NCBI RefSeq assembly: GCF_000835495.1 | Contig: NW_015622546.1 | Coordinates: forward strand, 3,218,955-3,282,954 | Source of the DNA: Cladophialophora immunda | Taxonomy: Eukaryota > Ascomycota > Eurotiomycetes > Chaetothyriales > Herpotrichiellaceae | Direction of reading: 5' to 3' | DNA: 64,000 bases | Shown here: positions 1-11,451 of the stretch, in pieces | Numbering within the stretch: position 1 is the stretch's first letter | How the letters are laid out: every line of letters starts with the position of its first letter | Program-made: the position numbers and the translations under genes | The notes under the pieces: generated by a model | Told to the model about the DNA's origin: nothing | Databases searched by the model: none | Seen by the model: the letters and a program-made list of their open reading frames with translations, nothing else

Positions 1-1141
1 AGGTCGGGTTTTGTTCTTGACAATCGCAGATTGTATGAGAGAAGAAGGACGATGCTTGTCAACGAGTGAGAAAGTTACCGCAAGAGCTTTTTGAATGTCG
101 AACTTCCCCGGAGAAGATATGCAAGAGACCGGGCTTGAGCAGTTCATATGGTTCGAAGAAGTGCTACAGAGACATTGGACGATTATTCGTAGCGAAGCAG
201 CCTCAACCAACAAACGTCCGGACAACTATCTGCTTCACACCTTCTTCACTATAGGACACCCACCGGGGCCCCGCATTTCGCCTGTCCAGGTGCCACGGGG
301 ACCTGTGATAGACAGTCTACTGGAGGTGGTGGCTCCGCAGAAGTACTGAGACGTCAAAGCATCTGGTTCAGGAGCCAGTTTACCAACGATGCCAGTCCGA
401 AATTTCCTTCCTTAGGATAGTGGTATGAAAGAAACTTGGAGTGAAGGCCGTGGCAAAGAGTATCTGGGGACCGCTCGCCGGAGCCGGCAAATTGCGAGCA
501 TTGTCCAGTCTGGGGAAAAGACCACTAGTGGCGACGATGAGTAGGAATTTGCCTTATCAGGAAAGTGGAGAGCCTAGAAGAGGAATAGTTCATGAGGATT
601 GCCCCCTTTGTTCTTTTCTGCGTTGGTGCCATGGCTTCCTTCTCTCCCGATCGATATACAGCACATCACTTAACATGTTCATCAAATATTCCGGCCAAGC
701 ATGAGCTTTGCTAGCCGTATGGCGCTCGATTAGCAATGTTTACCGATGATCTGGGTCACTAACATGGGGCGCAATCGAGTTTTCTGCGAGGCACCATGAC
801 ATGCACGTCCGGTGACCGAGGCTGCATTAGTGCGAGCGCTAATTTCACGATGATCAGGGTCAAAGAGCCGGGGAACGGTGCTGGTCTGGCCTAGGCCTGT
901 CTGTGGTGCCTCAGCTTCCCAAATCCGCAGAACCCCGACATGGTTGGAGGTTGGATATCTTGCTTCCCCGGATACACAGAATGTGTCGTCGAGAAGTTGC
1001 GGCCGAAATCTCGGATCAGAAATATCCAAGTCGAAAGTCACTAAAGCGCCCGCAAGATGAAAGCAATTAATACTTGCTTATGGTTTCTACCCGGGAAAAG
1101 CATTGGCTCATGATTCTGCGACAAATCCAGTACGTCGGGCA
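1..1141. other. Left-edge non-coding stretch
   Basis: I see no convincing gene here. Short open frames exist on both strands (the longest about 100 codons, minus strand near 730-1041), but none has a recognisable domain or plausible splicing into a longer product. The last few hundred bases serve as the upstream region of the beta-mannosidase gene that begins at 1142. Confidence 0.5.
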
Positions 1142-3915
1142 ATGGCAGCAACTCGAAAGACTCTGCCGTTGCACAACGGCTGGAGATACAAAGCTCTCTC
1201 TCCCTCGACATCGTCACAGCTGAGCTCATCGCAACCGAGCAGACCTCTTCCTACAGAAATTCACCTGGATTTGCTGGCCAATGGAGTCATTCCAGACCCC
1301 TTCGTCGGGAAGAACGAGGAAGCTGTGCAATGGGTTGGAGAGCAGACCTGGTTGTACGAGCTATACTTCGAACTGCCTGCAGATGCAATTGGGACGCCAC
1401 ATCAACGTGCTGCACTGGTGTTCGACGGGCTCGATACCTTCGCCACGGTCAAGCTCAACGGTCAAGACATCCTCAAGTCCGACAATATGTTCGTGGGCCA
1501 CAGAATCGAAATCTCGGAGGATATGCTTGTGAGGAAGAATGGTTGTTTGACTGCGCAGTGCCTGCAAATCATCTTCGAGAATGCAGAACGCATTGGGGAC
1601 CAGGAGGTTCTCAAGTATCCGAGTCATGATTGGTTCACCTTCAATGCTGGAACGGCACGCTTGGCGACGAGGAAAGCACAATATCACTATGTAAGTGCTT
1701 GGTTATATCCGCCACATGCGACCTGGTTCTTGGCTGACCAGATGGACTGCAGGGTTGGGACTGGGGTCCGAAGTTGATGACCTGTGGACCTTGGAAGCCG
1801 ATTTACCTGGATCTTTATTCTTCGCGTATATCAGACATTTCCGTGCACACAACTTTGGGCTCTGATCTACAGTATGCAGAGGTACAAGTTGTGGTGATAG
1901 TTGACGGGCCAGCCACACAAGCAAATCTGAAACTCTGCCGCGCCGGTGTGGTCCAGCAATCTCAAACAGTAGATGTTGAACAACATATCGCGCGGGCAGT
2001 TTTTAAACTACAGACCCCTGATCTTTGGTGGCCGTTCACCCTGGGAGAAGCAAATTTGTACGAAGCCAGCGTCTGTCTGTACCAGCCCCAGGATTCGGAA
2101 GTGAGTATCGTGGACGAAATGAGCAAGGCCTTTGGAATTCGGAAAGTGGAATTGGTTCAGCGTCCGCTACCCGACCAAGAAGGCAGCACTTTCTTCTTCA
2201 AGATCAACAACGTCCCGATCTTTGCTGCTGGCTCGTGTTGGATCCCGGCGGACTCCTTCCTGACCCGAATCTCTGCCCAGAGATACAGGGACTGGGTCAA
2301 GCTGGCTCGCGATTCCAATCAAGTTATGATCCGCATTTGGGGCGGCGGCGTATACGAGCACGGATCGTTTTATGATGCTTGTGACCAGATGGGCGTCCTT
2401 GTCTGGCAAGACTTCATGTTTGCTTGTGGGAACTTTCCAGCGCACGAGCAAATGCGAAACCGCGTCGCAGTGGAGGCGGAGCAGAACGTCCGGCGACTGA
2501 GACATCACCCATCCATTGTGCTATGGTGTGGGAACAACGAGGACTATATCATCCCAGTGCTCAGGCAGATCGAGTACGATCAGAGCGAACAGGACGCCGG
2601 GAAGATCCTCAAATCGTCCTTTCCTGCACGGTATTTCTACGAGCATATGCTGCCGGCCATTTGCAAGGACCTGAGCCCAGCTACCCCGTATTGGCCCGGA
2701 TCTCCGTTCGGCGGCACCATGGCCAATTCCCAGCAGGTCGGTGATATACATCAATGGCACGTCTGGCATTTGGAAATGTTTCCATACCAAGACTTCCCCA
2801 GACTTGCTGGCAGGTTCGTCAGTGAGTTCGGCATGCAAGCATTACCCGGCCTCAAAACTGTCCAAGACTTCTTCCCTCCAGGATATAGTGTGACTGTGGA
2901 TGGCGACATATCGGAGGATGAATGTTTGAAATGGCACAACAAAATGGAAGATGGAGGTGACCGGATAGCGCACTATGGGAATGCTAACATCAAGTTCGAG
3001 ACGAGATCCCTCCCTGCGTACATCTACTCAACCCAGCTAATCCAGTCCGAGACGCTTTCTACGGCTTATCGATCCTGGCGACGGCTCTGGCGAGGCTCTG
3101 GAAAGGAGTATTGCGGCGGAGCTCTTGTTTGGCAACTCAATGACTGTTGGCCGGTGACATCCTGGGCTCTTGCCGATTACTATCTTCGACCTAAGATGGC
3201 ATACTGGGCGGTGAAGCGTGAATGTGCTGGCATAACTGCCGGTATGGCAAGAGTCAAGAAAGATAACAGAACCGATGGTTTGGAGGTATGGGCGGTCAAC
3301 ATGACGCTGTCGGATATCAAGGTTGATGTTCACGTTGACGGGTGGAGCGTCGTGACAGGCGAGGCCGTTTTCCACCATGTGATGCTCAAAGCTGTCACTC
3401 TGAAGATGAATCAAAGCACGGAGCTTGGAAGGCTGGACCTGAATGCTTGCGTCCCTTCGCGGTTCCAGCCTTCCGACAAATACTCGGGGTTCGAAGCTGT
3501 AGTGTTTGCAGTTCGACTGGTCGAGCCTTTGTCAGATGGGAAAGAATCCGTCAGCAGTGCTACGAAGCGTGGAAGCCCTCCGAAGATACTGGCTCGTCAC
3601 ACCAATTTTCACGAACCGCTGAAGGAGGTACCTTTCCAGGCGAGGGCCAGAAATCTTGGTTTGAGGATTGTGAGAGATGGATCTGACACTGTGGTGGAGG
3701 CGACTGCCAATCTGCCCATCAAAGGCCTCCTGGTACAGGTCGCGGATGATCCAGATGCGAAGTGGGAGGACAATGGCGTTGATCTAGTCCCTGGGCAGCT
3801 TGCTGGCTTGAAATTCATGGGCAGAGGACTGGACGTCGGTCAAGAACATCGCCTGAGGGCTCGATGGATGGGTGGAGATTGGAGGGGAGAGGACAATGTC
3901 AGGCCGTCACTGTAG
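1142..3915 (+). CDS. mndB: Beta-mannosidase, GH2 family, intracellular type B
   Basis: Predicted 903-residue glycoside hydrolase family 2 beta-mannosidase, which removes terminal beta-1,4-linked mannose from manno-oligosaccharides. Two exons, 1142-1690 and 1753-3915, are separated by a 62-nt phase-0 intron (GTAAGT...CTGCAG). The splice rebuilds the family-typical GWDWGP stretch. The jelly-roll domain occupies roughly residues 1-185, followed by the Ig-like domain and the TIM barrel. The acid/base Glu lies in WCGNNED (about residue 446) and the nucleophile Glu in SEFGMQ (about residue 541). There is no signal peptide, which fits the cytosolic B-type enzymes rather than the secreted A type. The start is the first in-frame ATG; the open frame extends upstream only through non-ATG codons. 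The next gene downstream is a Zn2Cys6 regulator on the same strand, which could control it, but that is inference. Confidence 0.93.
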
Positions 3916-4452
3916 TGTTGAACCATGGCTTAGGGTATGGTCATCTCAAGGACGTCGATTGTCCAGTTGTGATAGATGCAGCAATGTGAACCGTGCTTAT
4001 ACCCAAATTGCAAGCTGCGGTAGTCAAACAGCTGGTCTGGGGCGAAGACTACGTGTAGCGCAGTTTGATGCACAGGAGAAACTTGGGTGAGAAGGATATT
4101 AGGGAATTAGGCAGCTGGGAAGGGCTGGCGATTATTGTTGCTAGGCTTGATCCTCACTGGGTTTTAGGCTCGTCTTTAACCAAACATGCCTCACCAACCA
4201 CATGTCTTAGGCAGTAGGAGGCACCCCTTGAGTGTCCCTGGCGCCCCTAGAGTCAGCGCCTGCCCGTGCTTTGCCACCGGTAGCTTCATCCTGCATACCA
4301 CGGCTTGCCACCTTTCCCTTTCCCTCTTTACTAAACCTGAGCCGCGCCTTACAAAGCATCTCGCACCACGTTTCTTCAACTTGATCAATTGAATAGAGAC
4401 AGATGAAAATCTGCAACTACCCTTCGAGTGCCACATCGCCGCGGCGTTCACG
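3916..4452. other. Intergenic, terminator and promoter region
   Basis: This region holds the 3' flank of the beta-mannosidase gene and the upstream region of the Zn2Cys6 regulator. It has a pyrimidine-rich stretch shortly before the regulator start (about 4310-4380), common near fungal transcription starts. I see no gene in it. Confidence 0.5.
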
Positions 4453-6650
4453 ATGGCGACGGCTGAATCGCTTCCGCAGAAGCCGCTTTTGGGCTCTGCG
4501 CCTGTAGCATGCTCCGCGTGTCGGCGGTTAAAGGTGAAAAGCCGCAACAATGAACCCCAGACCGCAGTAGTCACTGACTTGACGCCCGCAGATGCGCTGC
4601 ATAGGAGCCGACAAGCCCCCATGCGTCCGCTGCTCCAGAACGGGTCGAAATTGCGTCGTCCATGCTTCTCGAAGAGGGCAACAACAATCGGCGAACTCTC
4701 TGCGCAAGAGGCAGCCACCAGTCTCATCACCACCTCCAGACGCTTTATACCAGCAGGCCAGTCAGAGTACGACATGTGCTGCCACCGGCTCGGTACAGCG
4801 CTCGCCCCTGGCTCATCCAACATCGCCGCCGGCATATTCACTTCAAAGCCCCTCCTACAAAAGCGGACGTGTGTCTCCTGCTAGCACTTCACGGCCGGAC
4901 CAAAATGTCTCATCCAGCTTGCCATCAGTCTACTCCTCATCCCCCTTGGATGTGCTTGACTCGGTTGCATCCCAGCAACCGTTGCCAGAGCCTTGGTCCC
5001 AGCTTGAGTCGGATGGCAACGCAGCGCCCTTGGGGTCATCGTCCAGAAGAAACCCGAACGACATCCCCGACACCACTTTAGTGGAGCTCATTGAATTGTA
5101 AGGATCCATACATGTGCCTTAGCAAGGGACAAGCGCTGATCAACCCATTTGACGGCAGTTTCCGGGAGAAGATCCTGTACTATGTGCCTGTTATTGACGA
5201 CGCAGATCTCAGGGACTCACTGTATGTGGTGAAGCACAAGCGGCCACTCGCTTATTGTGCAAGTTTCGTGGCATCGCAGTTCATCCCTGGAAGTACCAGT
5301 GTTCGCGAACAACTGATCTGGCCCATCTCAGAGTTCATCAGGGCCACGAGTGGACCTCTGGCAGAGAATGAAAACATTGTGTGGACGCAACTGCAGGCCT
5401 TTGCGATCCTCTACGCGTACCGCCCAGCAGCAGACATGTTTCACGTCGCAAGCGCTCCCCGGGCTCCGGGATTTCTGAATCATTGGGTGTTGAAATATTC
5501 TATCGAAGCATTTGCCTTGAGAGCCGGTCTTCACCGCTCTATCGATGGCCTAAAGACCCTGCTGCAGCAGAGCCCAACAGATATATCGGTCTCACCAGCC
5601 TTTCAGAGATACGTCTACTGGCTTTGGCTTGTCACCATGTCTCATCATTTCTCTTTGATGACGCGCACGCCTCCTACTATCAGGGAAGACAGCACTATCA
5701 GTTCAGCGGTTGACCTCCTGAGAGATGTGCCAAAGCCAACACGTGTGACTCGCATCCTCGCCGAGGTCGATCTTTACATGCTGTGGCAACAAGCAGGTCG
5801 AAGTGCCCCAGGCCTTGCAGAATGGTGGTGCAAGCCATCCGGCGCCATGAACATGGAGGAAGTGGCAGCAGTTCTGGAAGACATGGAGGGGGCGCTTGAG
5901 GTCTGGGGTCAGCGATGGGGACTCCGCGGAGAATCCAATATGACTATTTCGAATGTGGACGTGTCCAGGAACGGAGCTGTGGATTTCCACTTTCAGAGCA
6001 CTCGCTTCTGCATCAGCACCTTCGGCACCAGGTACATTCTTGAAAAGGCAAGGTCAGCTCTCGACGCTCACACTGCATCTCGCCGAGCCCTGGCTCAAGT
6101 GGCCAGAGAATCCGTGGTGAAGTCTGTCGAAGCAGCCCATGCCTGTTCTCGATGTCTCATGGACATTCCACCTCTTAGACGCGAGAACATTCGATATATG
6201 GCCGACTTCGGGTATGCTCTGATAGCATTCTGCTGTCTCTACATAATTCAGGCTTGCGAACTATTCGGCCCCACCCTTCCCAACCCGACGAAATACCTAG
6301 ATTCCGTTGAAGAAGTGGCAACGTTCATGAGAGAAATGGCGGTTGCGAATAACACCACCCCTCAGTTCTATGGCAACTCAATATTACAACAGCTCAAAAG
6401 GGTCCCTCGGAACACGGAGTATTCCGCCGTTGACAACCAATTATGGCCAGAACAGCATGAGCGAGCTGCAACGAGTCGTGCAACTATCTCCCAAAGCCCG
6501 GCAGCGTCGATCTCAGGAGGATACCAAGTTCGGATGGCAACCTTTGACGATTTACCCGAAGCCGATGGACCGGAAGGTTTTTCGCGGCCCAGCCCACAAC
6601 TTTCTAACTGCCCCATTTTCGACCCTAGCTGGGGGACGCTTCTGAGATAG
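4453..6650 (+). CDS. Zn2Cys6 transcription factor
   Basis: Predicted 692-residue fungal binuclear zinc cluster regulator in three exons: 4453-4533, 4592-5097 and 5159-6650. The 58-nt first intron interrupts the zinc cluster, and splicing restores all six cysteines (residues 20, 23, 30, 38, 41, 48) with spacing C-x2-C-x6-C-x7-C-x2-C-x6-C. The second intron (61 nt, phase 2) has a CTGAT branch-like site at about 5136. A Ser/Pro-rich linker (about residues 50-190) leads into a mostly helical middle region like that of other fungal zinc-cluster proteins. A nuclear DNA-binding role at CGG-triplet sites is known for the family; the target genes are unknown. It lies 537 bp downstream of the beta-mannosidase gene in the same orientation, so a local regulatory role is possible but unproven. 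Confidence 0.88.
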
Positions 6651-8490
6651 AGTCCAAGGAACAGCAGGCCTTGACAGTCGGTCCGGTGGTAAGTTGGAAG
6701 ATGGGTATACACAGCTTCAGAGGTCACTGAAACAACTCGTATCTTCTGAAGCACCACGGCCGTGGATGTCGTGCCATGAGCATTGGTGCATTCCATTCCC
6801 CAGATTTGGAGCAAGCCCACCTTTAGTGATCGTCGCTTGGAGCTCACCAGTGTACCAATCAGAGCATTCCTTGACGGACGCCTCTCTGGCCAAACCAAGA
6901 AATCCGGATGGAACGGACAGATGAGCGTCCACTAACATTAGAATTGCCAACTGTTGGACGCGAGATTGGAGCAGGCCATGCAGCTCCAGCTTTCCAAGGG
7001 AAGGCAGCACAATTGACAGGGCGTCCTCTCGACATCTGACTGGCTGGATCGACCAAACCTTTGTGGCTGCCCCATTTGCAGATGCGAGCGAGGCAGATCT
7101 TACCAAATCACAGAGAGACATGGGGAGACCCTGGAGCAGCAGCAGGGAAACAGCCCACATGTTACCCAGCTTGGGCTTGGCTGCAACCTCGCCTCGACTT
7201 CTTCCCTCTCCATTGGCATACCGTCAATGCGGCAGCCCCCCGAGCTGCTGTGTCGCCCACCCACGACAAGAGATCGACTCGCAAAACTCGCATTCCAGCT
7301 GCCAGATAGAGTCCGTGTCTGACCTGGCGAGCTGGTCTCACAGTTGATCATCAGAGTCTTGCACCTTTACCTTTCACAGATCTTGCTCCAGCTTCTTTCA
7401 ATGCTGAACGCTGTCAACCTGGCGTAACAGCAAGGATTGAAAAGTCCAGTACTTTCGCCCTCGCTTTCGCGGCCAATCCTGGGCGCCACATTCAACGCCC
7501 CAAAATTTCACGATCCAACGCTAGGCTCTAATCTCCAACTTTCTCTTAAGCCCACCTCGGAACGTTCATCCGGCATTCGCTGGACTCTTTCCTCGCAACT
7601 CTATCATTCTTGTCACTCTTCATAATCCTATCGAAGCTGGAATTTGTGCTTCTGGCTTTCTCTTTTCTGTGACGCAGCCCTCTATTCTCAGATTGGACAT
7701 CCGACGCTTGCCGCAAGCCCGTTGGGAGGGTGCCAATCGAGCCAACATGCCAAAACTTCTGTACCATCCTTTAGCTTCGACTTTGACGGGCGACCAATTT
7801 CTCGACCCTGTCACTGACAGTGTACGAGTATGAGCTTTGCCACTCTATGGTGGGCCTGCCTAATGGCTTGCCGGGACTTGGGACCGCCCTTCCGTACCGC
7901 ACCGCGAGGACGGGTTGGACCAGAATCAAAACTCTCAGCAAAGTCTAACAAGAACGACCTGGTGCCTTGCGATGTACATGGGATATGAAAGTCCCACTGG
8001 GCCCATCTCGGCCTACTCTAACCAGGTAGACACGATTCAGAAGACTTTCCATGGCTCGACGGCACGAAAACGCCGTGTTTCCGAGTTGACAGGTCGTGCA
8101 CTCCACTCTCTCATCCTCATGAGGATGAGCGGGGAGAGCAAACAGTTTTGAACTCTGAATCGATCCCTTGCAAGTCTGGCATCCGAAGCTTCTTTCAAAA
8201 TCGCCATTGGCCGGAGATAGCTGCGGTACTTCGCTAGCCCACAACTGACATCTTGGACTTGAACAATTCAGGTGCGAGCTTGTTCTACAGACCTCGCCAC
8301 GGATTGAAGTGGCAAGGAATGGCATCTGGACCCATGAAAATATTAGCAAACCCAGGGCAACGGGGTCGTGGTGCACAGAAAGTTGCGAGCGCCTTCTATA
8401 TATCGGGTGTTTGACACCCTTGGGTGTTCGGGTACGTCTACACCTTTTTCTGAGGTTACCTTTTCACGGCGACTTGCAGCACTTTCAAAC
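6651..8490. other. Long intergenic region
   Basis: About 1.8 kb without a supported gene. Open frames on both strands are short and low-complexity. The right part is the upstream region of the rhodopsin-like gene at 8491 and may contain a long 5' leader. I found no transposase, tRNA or clear repeat. Confidence 0.45.
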
Positions 8491-10033
8491 ATGTTGGATT
8501 CAAAGGATGCCGTCCTCGTGGCTACAAGCCTTGTGCTTGCCGTTTCGACAATCGTCTCAGTATCGATCGAGCTGGAAAGGCAATTGGCGACCGTTGGACG
8601 GTTGACCGCAAGCAAATGTGAGTGCCTCGCAGAAAAACGGGCGACTGATCCATCGACGATGGCTGACTTCTAGCAGGGTGTTTGGTGTTGAGTACGGTAC
8701 GATAGACCCTCCTTGCAGTTTCAGACCGTCACTCATCTCGATCCAGTTCTTCGCTCTGGTGATGACTTCCATTGTCTGTGCCGGTAAGAAAGACAAACGA
8801 AGGTATACTGTTATGATGACTGAGACGTACTTCAGCGGCGGCCAAAGGACTTGGAGCTTCCATTCCTGCCATCGAGTTCCTCCGCAGAGAGACCCTGCAG
8901 AAGGTGAGTTCTCCTTTTCTCATCGGTTCCTTCCTGTCACGTCTGCTGACACGAAAATAGCTCATCATTGCGACCCTCCCCCCTTACTTCTTGTGCAACA
9001 TGTTCGTCAAGCACGCATGGTTGACGTTCTACTACGGCCTGGCACAGACCCGTGCCCAGAGATATTTCATTCACTTCATGCAACTCACTGCAGTAGCCTT
9101 TGGCCTCAGTTCCGTTTTCGTCATATTGCTGCAATGCGTGCCCTTGAATTACGCGTGGCGCCAATACCACGAACCGACCAGTGAACTCGACAAGGGAAAG
9201 TGCATCAACTTGTTGGCCTACTTCTATTTCAATGCCAGCTTCATGATTGTCAACGATGTGGTCATGTACTTGATACCGATGGTGTTTCTCTGGAAGGTTC
9301 AAACAGTTCGTGAACATCGGTGGAGCTTATATGCGTTGTTTGGAATTTGTTTCGTGTAAGTGACAACTCTCTTCCGTTCAGTTGAAGGATAGTGCTAACG
9401 TATTGTTTACAATCAGGGTCATCTTGGCCAGTATCTTTCGGCTCGTCGCCGTCTATGAGATTGACACTTCACCCAATCTCTCAGGTATGCCCACCTTCAC
9501 CTCGCCGCCGCCCCGCTCCACCCTGCTCCCACCGACTTTCTTTGAAATCTCTCTTCGTCTCCGGGATCCAGGCCATCGACATCTTGCTAATCAAACGTGC
9601 CCAACCAACAGAAAACTACGCGCTGGTCTTCATCTGGGCTAGCGTAGAGAACCACATCGGCATCTGCGCCGCCTGTGCCGGCGCACTCAAGGCAAGAGTG
9701 TGCTTGACGTACCGAAAGGTCAAGATGCTCTCGGTCGACCTGCGCAACAAGTCGTGGCTTGCGTCGATGTCGACACCCGGGTCCGGGTCGACATCCGCGG
9801 GGACACAAACGGAGACCCTTACCCGGAGCCAGGTCACAGAGGACCGAACTCTCTATGAGCGGACGGGCAGTCTACCGTCGTTGCACGTGGACCTTCCACT
9901 CGTGTTCGATAAAGAGCCCGCCGGCACGGTCACAGAACTGCTTGAGATCCAATCTCCCAAGTCGGTTAGCAGCCCGGCTACACATTCACGAGCGACGTCG
10001 GAGGACAGTCAGACCTCCACACTTCAGCACTGA
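8491..10033 (+). CDS. Fungal rhodopsin-like (PTH11-related) seven-helix membrane protein
   Basis: Predicted 385-residue integral membrane protein with six exons: 8491-8617, 8706-8783, 8836-8903, 8961-9355, 9417-9484 and 9612-10033. All junctions keep phase. Seven hydrophobic segments are visible: near the N-terminus, around FFALVMTSIVCAG, LIIATLPPYFL, the VILLQCVPLNYAW region, the FYFNASFMIVNDVV segment, the FGICFVVILASIFRL segment and the ENYALVFIWASVENHIGI segment. The closing E-N-H-I-G-I-C-A-A pattern and the conserved Cys before an aromatic residue match the fungal rhodopsin-domain family, whose members include PTH11-like surface receptors. There is no N-terminal CFEM domain. The C-terminal 130 residues are a Ser/Thr-rich cytosolic tail. 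The first acceptor (8705) is the only candidate that keeps the frame open but is weakly pyrimidine-rich, so the loop after helix 1 is uncertain. The ligand is unknown. Confidence 0.82.
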
Positions 10034-10896
10034 GCTGAGAGAAGCTGGTGGTGGGGGATTCTTCCAGGACAAGCCCGAACGTCACACAGGCACCAGGCGT
10101 CCCTGAGTGGTACTAGTGGCATGGATCGTGTCCTTGTTGTTTGCACTAGCACACTCCCCCTCCCGCCTCACCCCCACTATCGGCTTCATGTATACGTGGC
10201 CATGTATCTTTATATGGATGGATGATTGAATGGTTGAACGATGGCTCTTATTGATGCTCACACGAAAAAAGGACAAAATGCAGCACGCGAGGAGTTTATG
10301 AATAATGTATGGAGCAAGACGAGAAGGGAAGCATGTGTGAATGACAAAAAGAAAAAGCAAATGGACTCGAGGGCTGTGTTTTGGCGTCTTGCTCTCTGGG
10401 GAGGTCATGGTGATGGCGATGGGTTACGGCTTATGGTTATAAGCCCAGGGATGGTTCAGGCGATGGTCAAGGGTGGTCATATAGCCATTGGCTGTTGGCT
10501 ATGTGTTGGACGTGGGCATAGGATATAAGGGCTAGTTACGTAGGTACATAGTCCGTCACTACAGATGCGATGACACATTTAATACCTATCTTGCATTTGT
10601 GTTGTATTGAAGTGGTTCTGCCCAATGCTGAGGAGGGAGATGTCCTCTTGAGAAAGAGTGTCCGAGGGAGTGTCGGAGATGAGGTCTTGTCTTTCACTTC
10701 TAGTTAATTCGTTTTCTCTAGGGCCAATGGAGACACAAGGAAGCACATGCAAGGAATACTTATATTAGTTGGACCCACGCGTACATACGTCCACACATAC
10801 GTCTGAGACATACTGCACATACTGCACATACTGCACACCACTTCCGTCCCTCCGCTTGAGTTTGAGCCACCCCTGAGACGCGAGCTATCCGATTCT
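10034..10896. other. Convergent intergenic region
   Basis: This is the 3' flank shared by the rhodopsin-like gene (plus) and the DUF3237 gene (minus). It contains a short tandem repeat at 10809-10835 (annotated separately). I see no gene in it. Confidence 0.5.
10809..10835. repeat. Tandem repeat, 9-nt unit x3
   Basis: Three perfect consecutive copies of CATACTGCA lie in the 3' flank of the DUF3237 gene. Confidence 0.9.
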
Positions 10897-11451
10897 TTAC
10901 ACGACGACGTGATAAATGGCATAGTCGACCTTCTCGACGCCCTTGGGGCCGAGGACCAGCGCGACCTTGGCGACCAGGACGGCGAAGTTCATCCACCAGT
11001 ACTCCTTGCTGGACGTGTTGCACCAGAGCACCTCGGTGCCGTACAGCGCCGCGGGCATCTCCTCTGCCGCTTCATCCCCTCCTTCGCTGGCGGCTGGTGG
11101 TGGTGCCCCGTCCAGGGCGCCCATGACGGGCTTGATCAGCTTGTCGTACCCGACGCTCTGGAACTTGAACAGCGTCGAGGCGCCCGTGGCCGGGTCCGGC
11201 GCCGTCTGCGCAACTACCCGCAGGTCGACCTCGAGCATCAGCTCGTCGACGTGGCGCGTGCAGTAGTCGCCTCCGCCGGGCAGCACGGTGGCGACCGTCG
11301 CGCCCGCCGGCGTCGTCAGCTCGCCCGCCGGCGTTTCCACCCAGCTGATCCGCCCGCGCGGCGTGGCACCCGCGTCGAGCACCGTCGTCGGCGTGAGGCT
11401 GAGGTTGAGGACGTGTTTGAGCGTCGGCGCCGAGGTGTTGATCGAGGCCAT
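10897..11451 (-). CDS. DUF3237 (UPF0311-like) protein
   Basis: Predicted single-exon protein of 184 residues. The pattern of a short beta-rich N-terminus, a central GGGDYC segment (about residues 84-89), an acidic HVDELMLEVDLR strand and a C-terminal WWMNFAVLVAKVAL segment matches the DUF3237 family, small predicted beta-barrel proteins without an established activity. There is no signal peptide or membrane segment. An Ala/Glu-rich insertion (about residues 118-135) is probably a surface loop. The coding region is unusually GC-rich compared with its flanks. The start is an ATG with no in-frame upstream alternative. It is the left-most gene of the accessory-looking 10.9-24.2 kb region. The molecular function is not known for the family and I do not assign one. 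Confidence 0.75.
   Translation of the reverse strand: MASINTSAPTLKHVLNLSLTPTTVLDAGATPRGRISWVETPAGELTTPAGATVATVLPGGGDYCTRHVDELMLEVDLRVVAQTAPDPATGASTLFKFQSVGYDKLIKPVMGALDGAPPPAASEGGDEAAEEMPAALYGTEVLWCNTSSKEYWWMNFAVLVAKVALVLGPKGVEKVDYAIYHVVV

Noticed and set aside
1103..1141. Upstream extension of the beta-mannosidase frame
   Set aside because: It begins with TTG, not ATG; the first ATG at 1142 gives the expected N-terminus.
4191..4841. 216-codon minus-strand frame over the start of the Zn2Cys6 gene
   Set aside because: The opposite strand encodes a complete zinc cluster after splicing; this frame has no domain.
9497..9611. Reading the segment GIQAIDILLIKRAQPT as part of the rhodopsin-like protein
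   Set aside because: It lies in the 127-nt intron 9485-9611; splicing with the AACAG acceptor at 9611 gives the family-typical continuation ENYALVFIWASVE.
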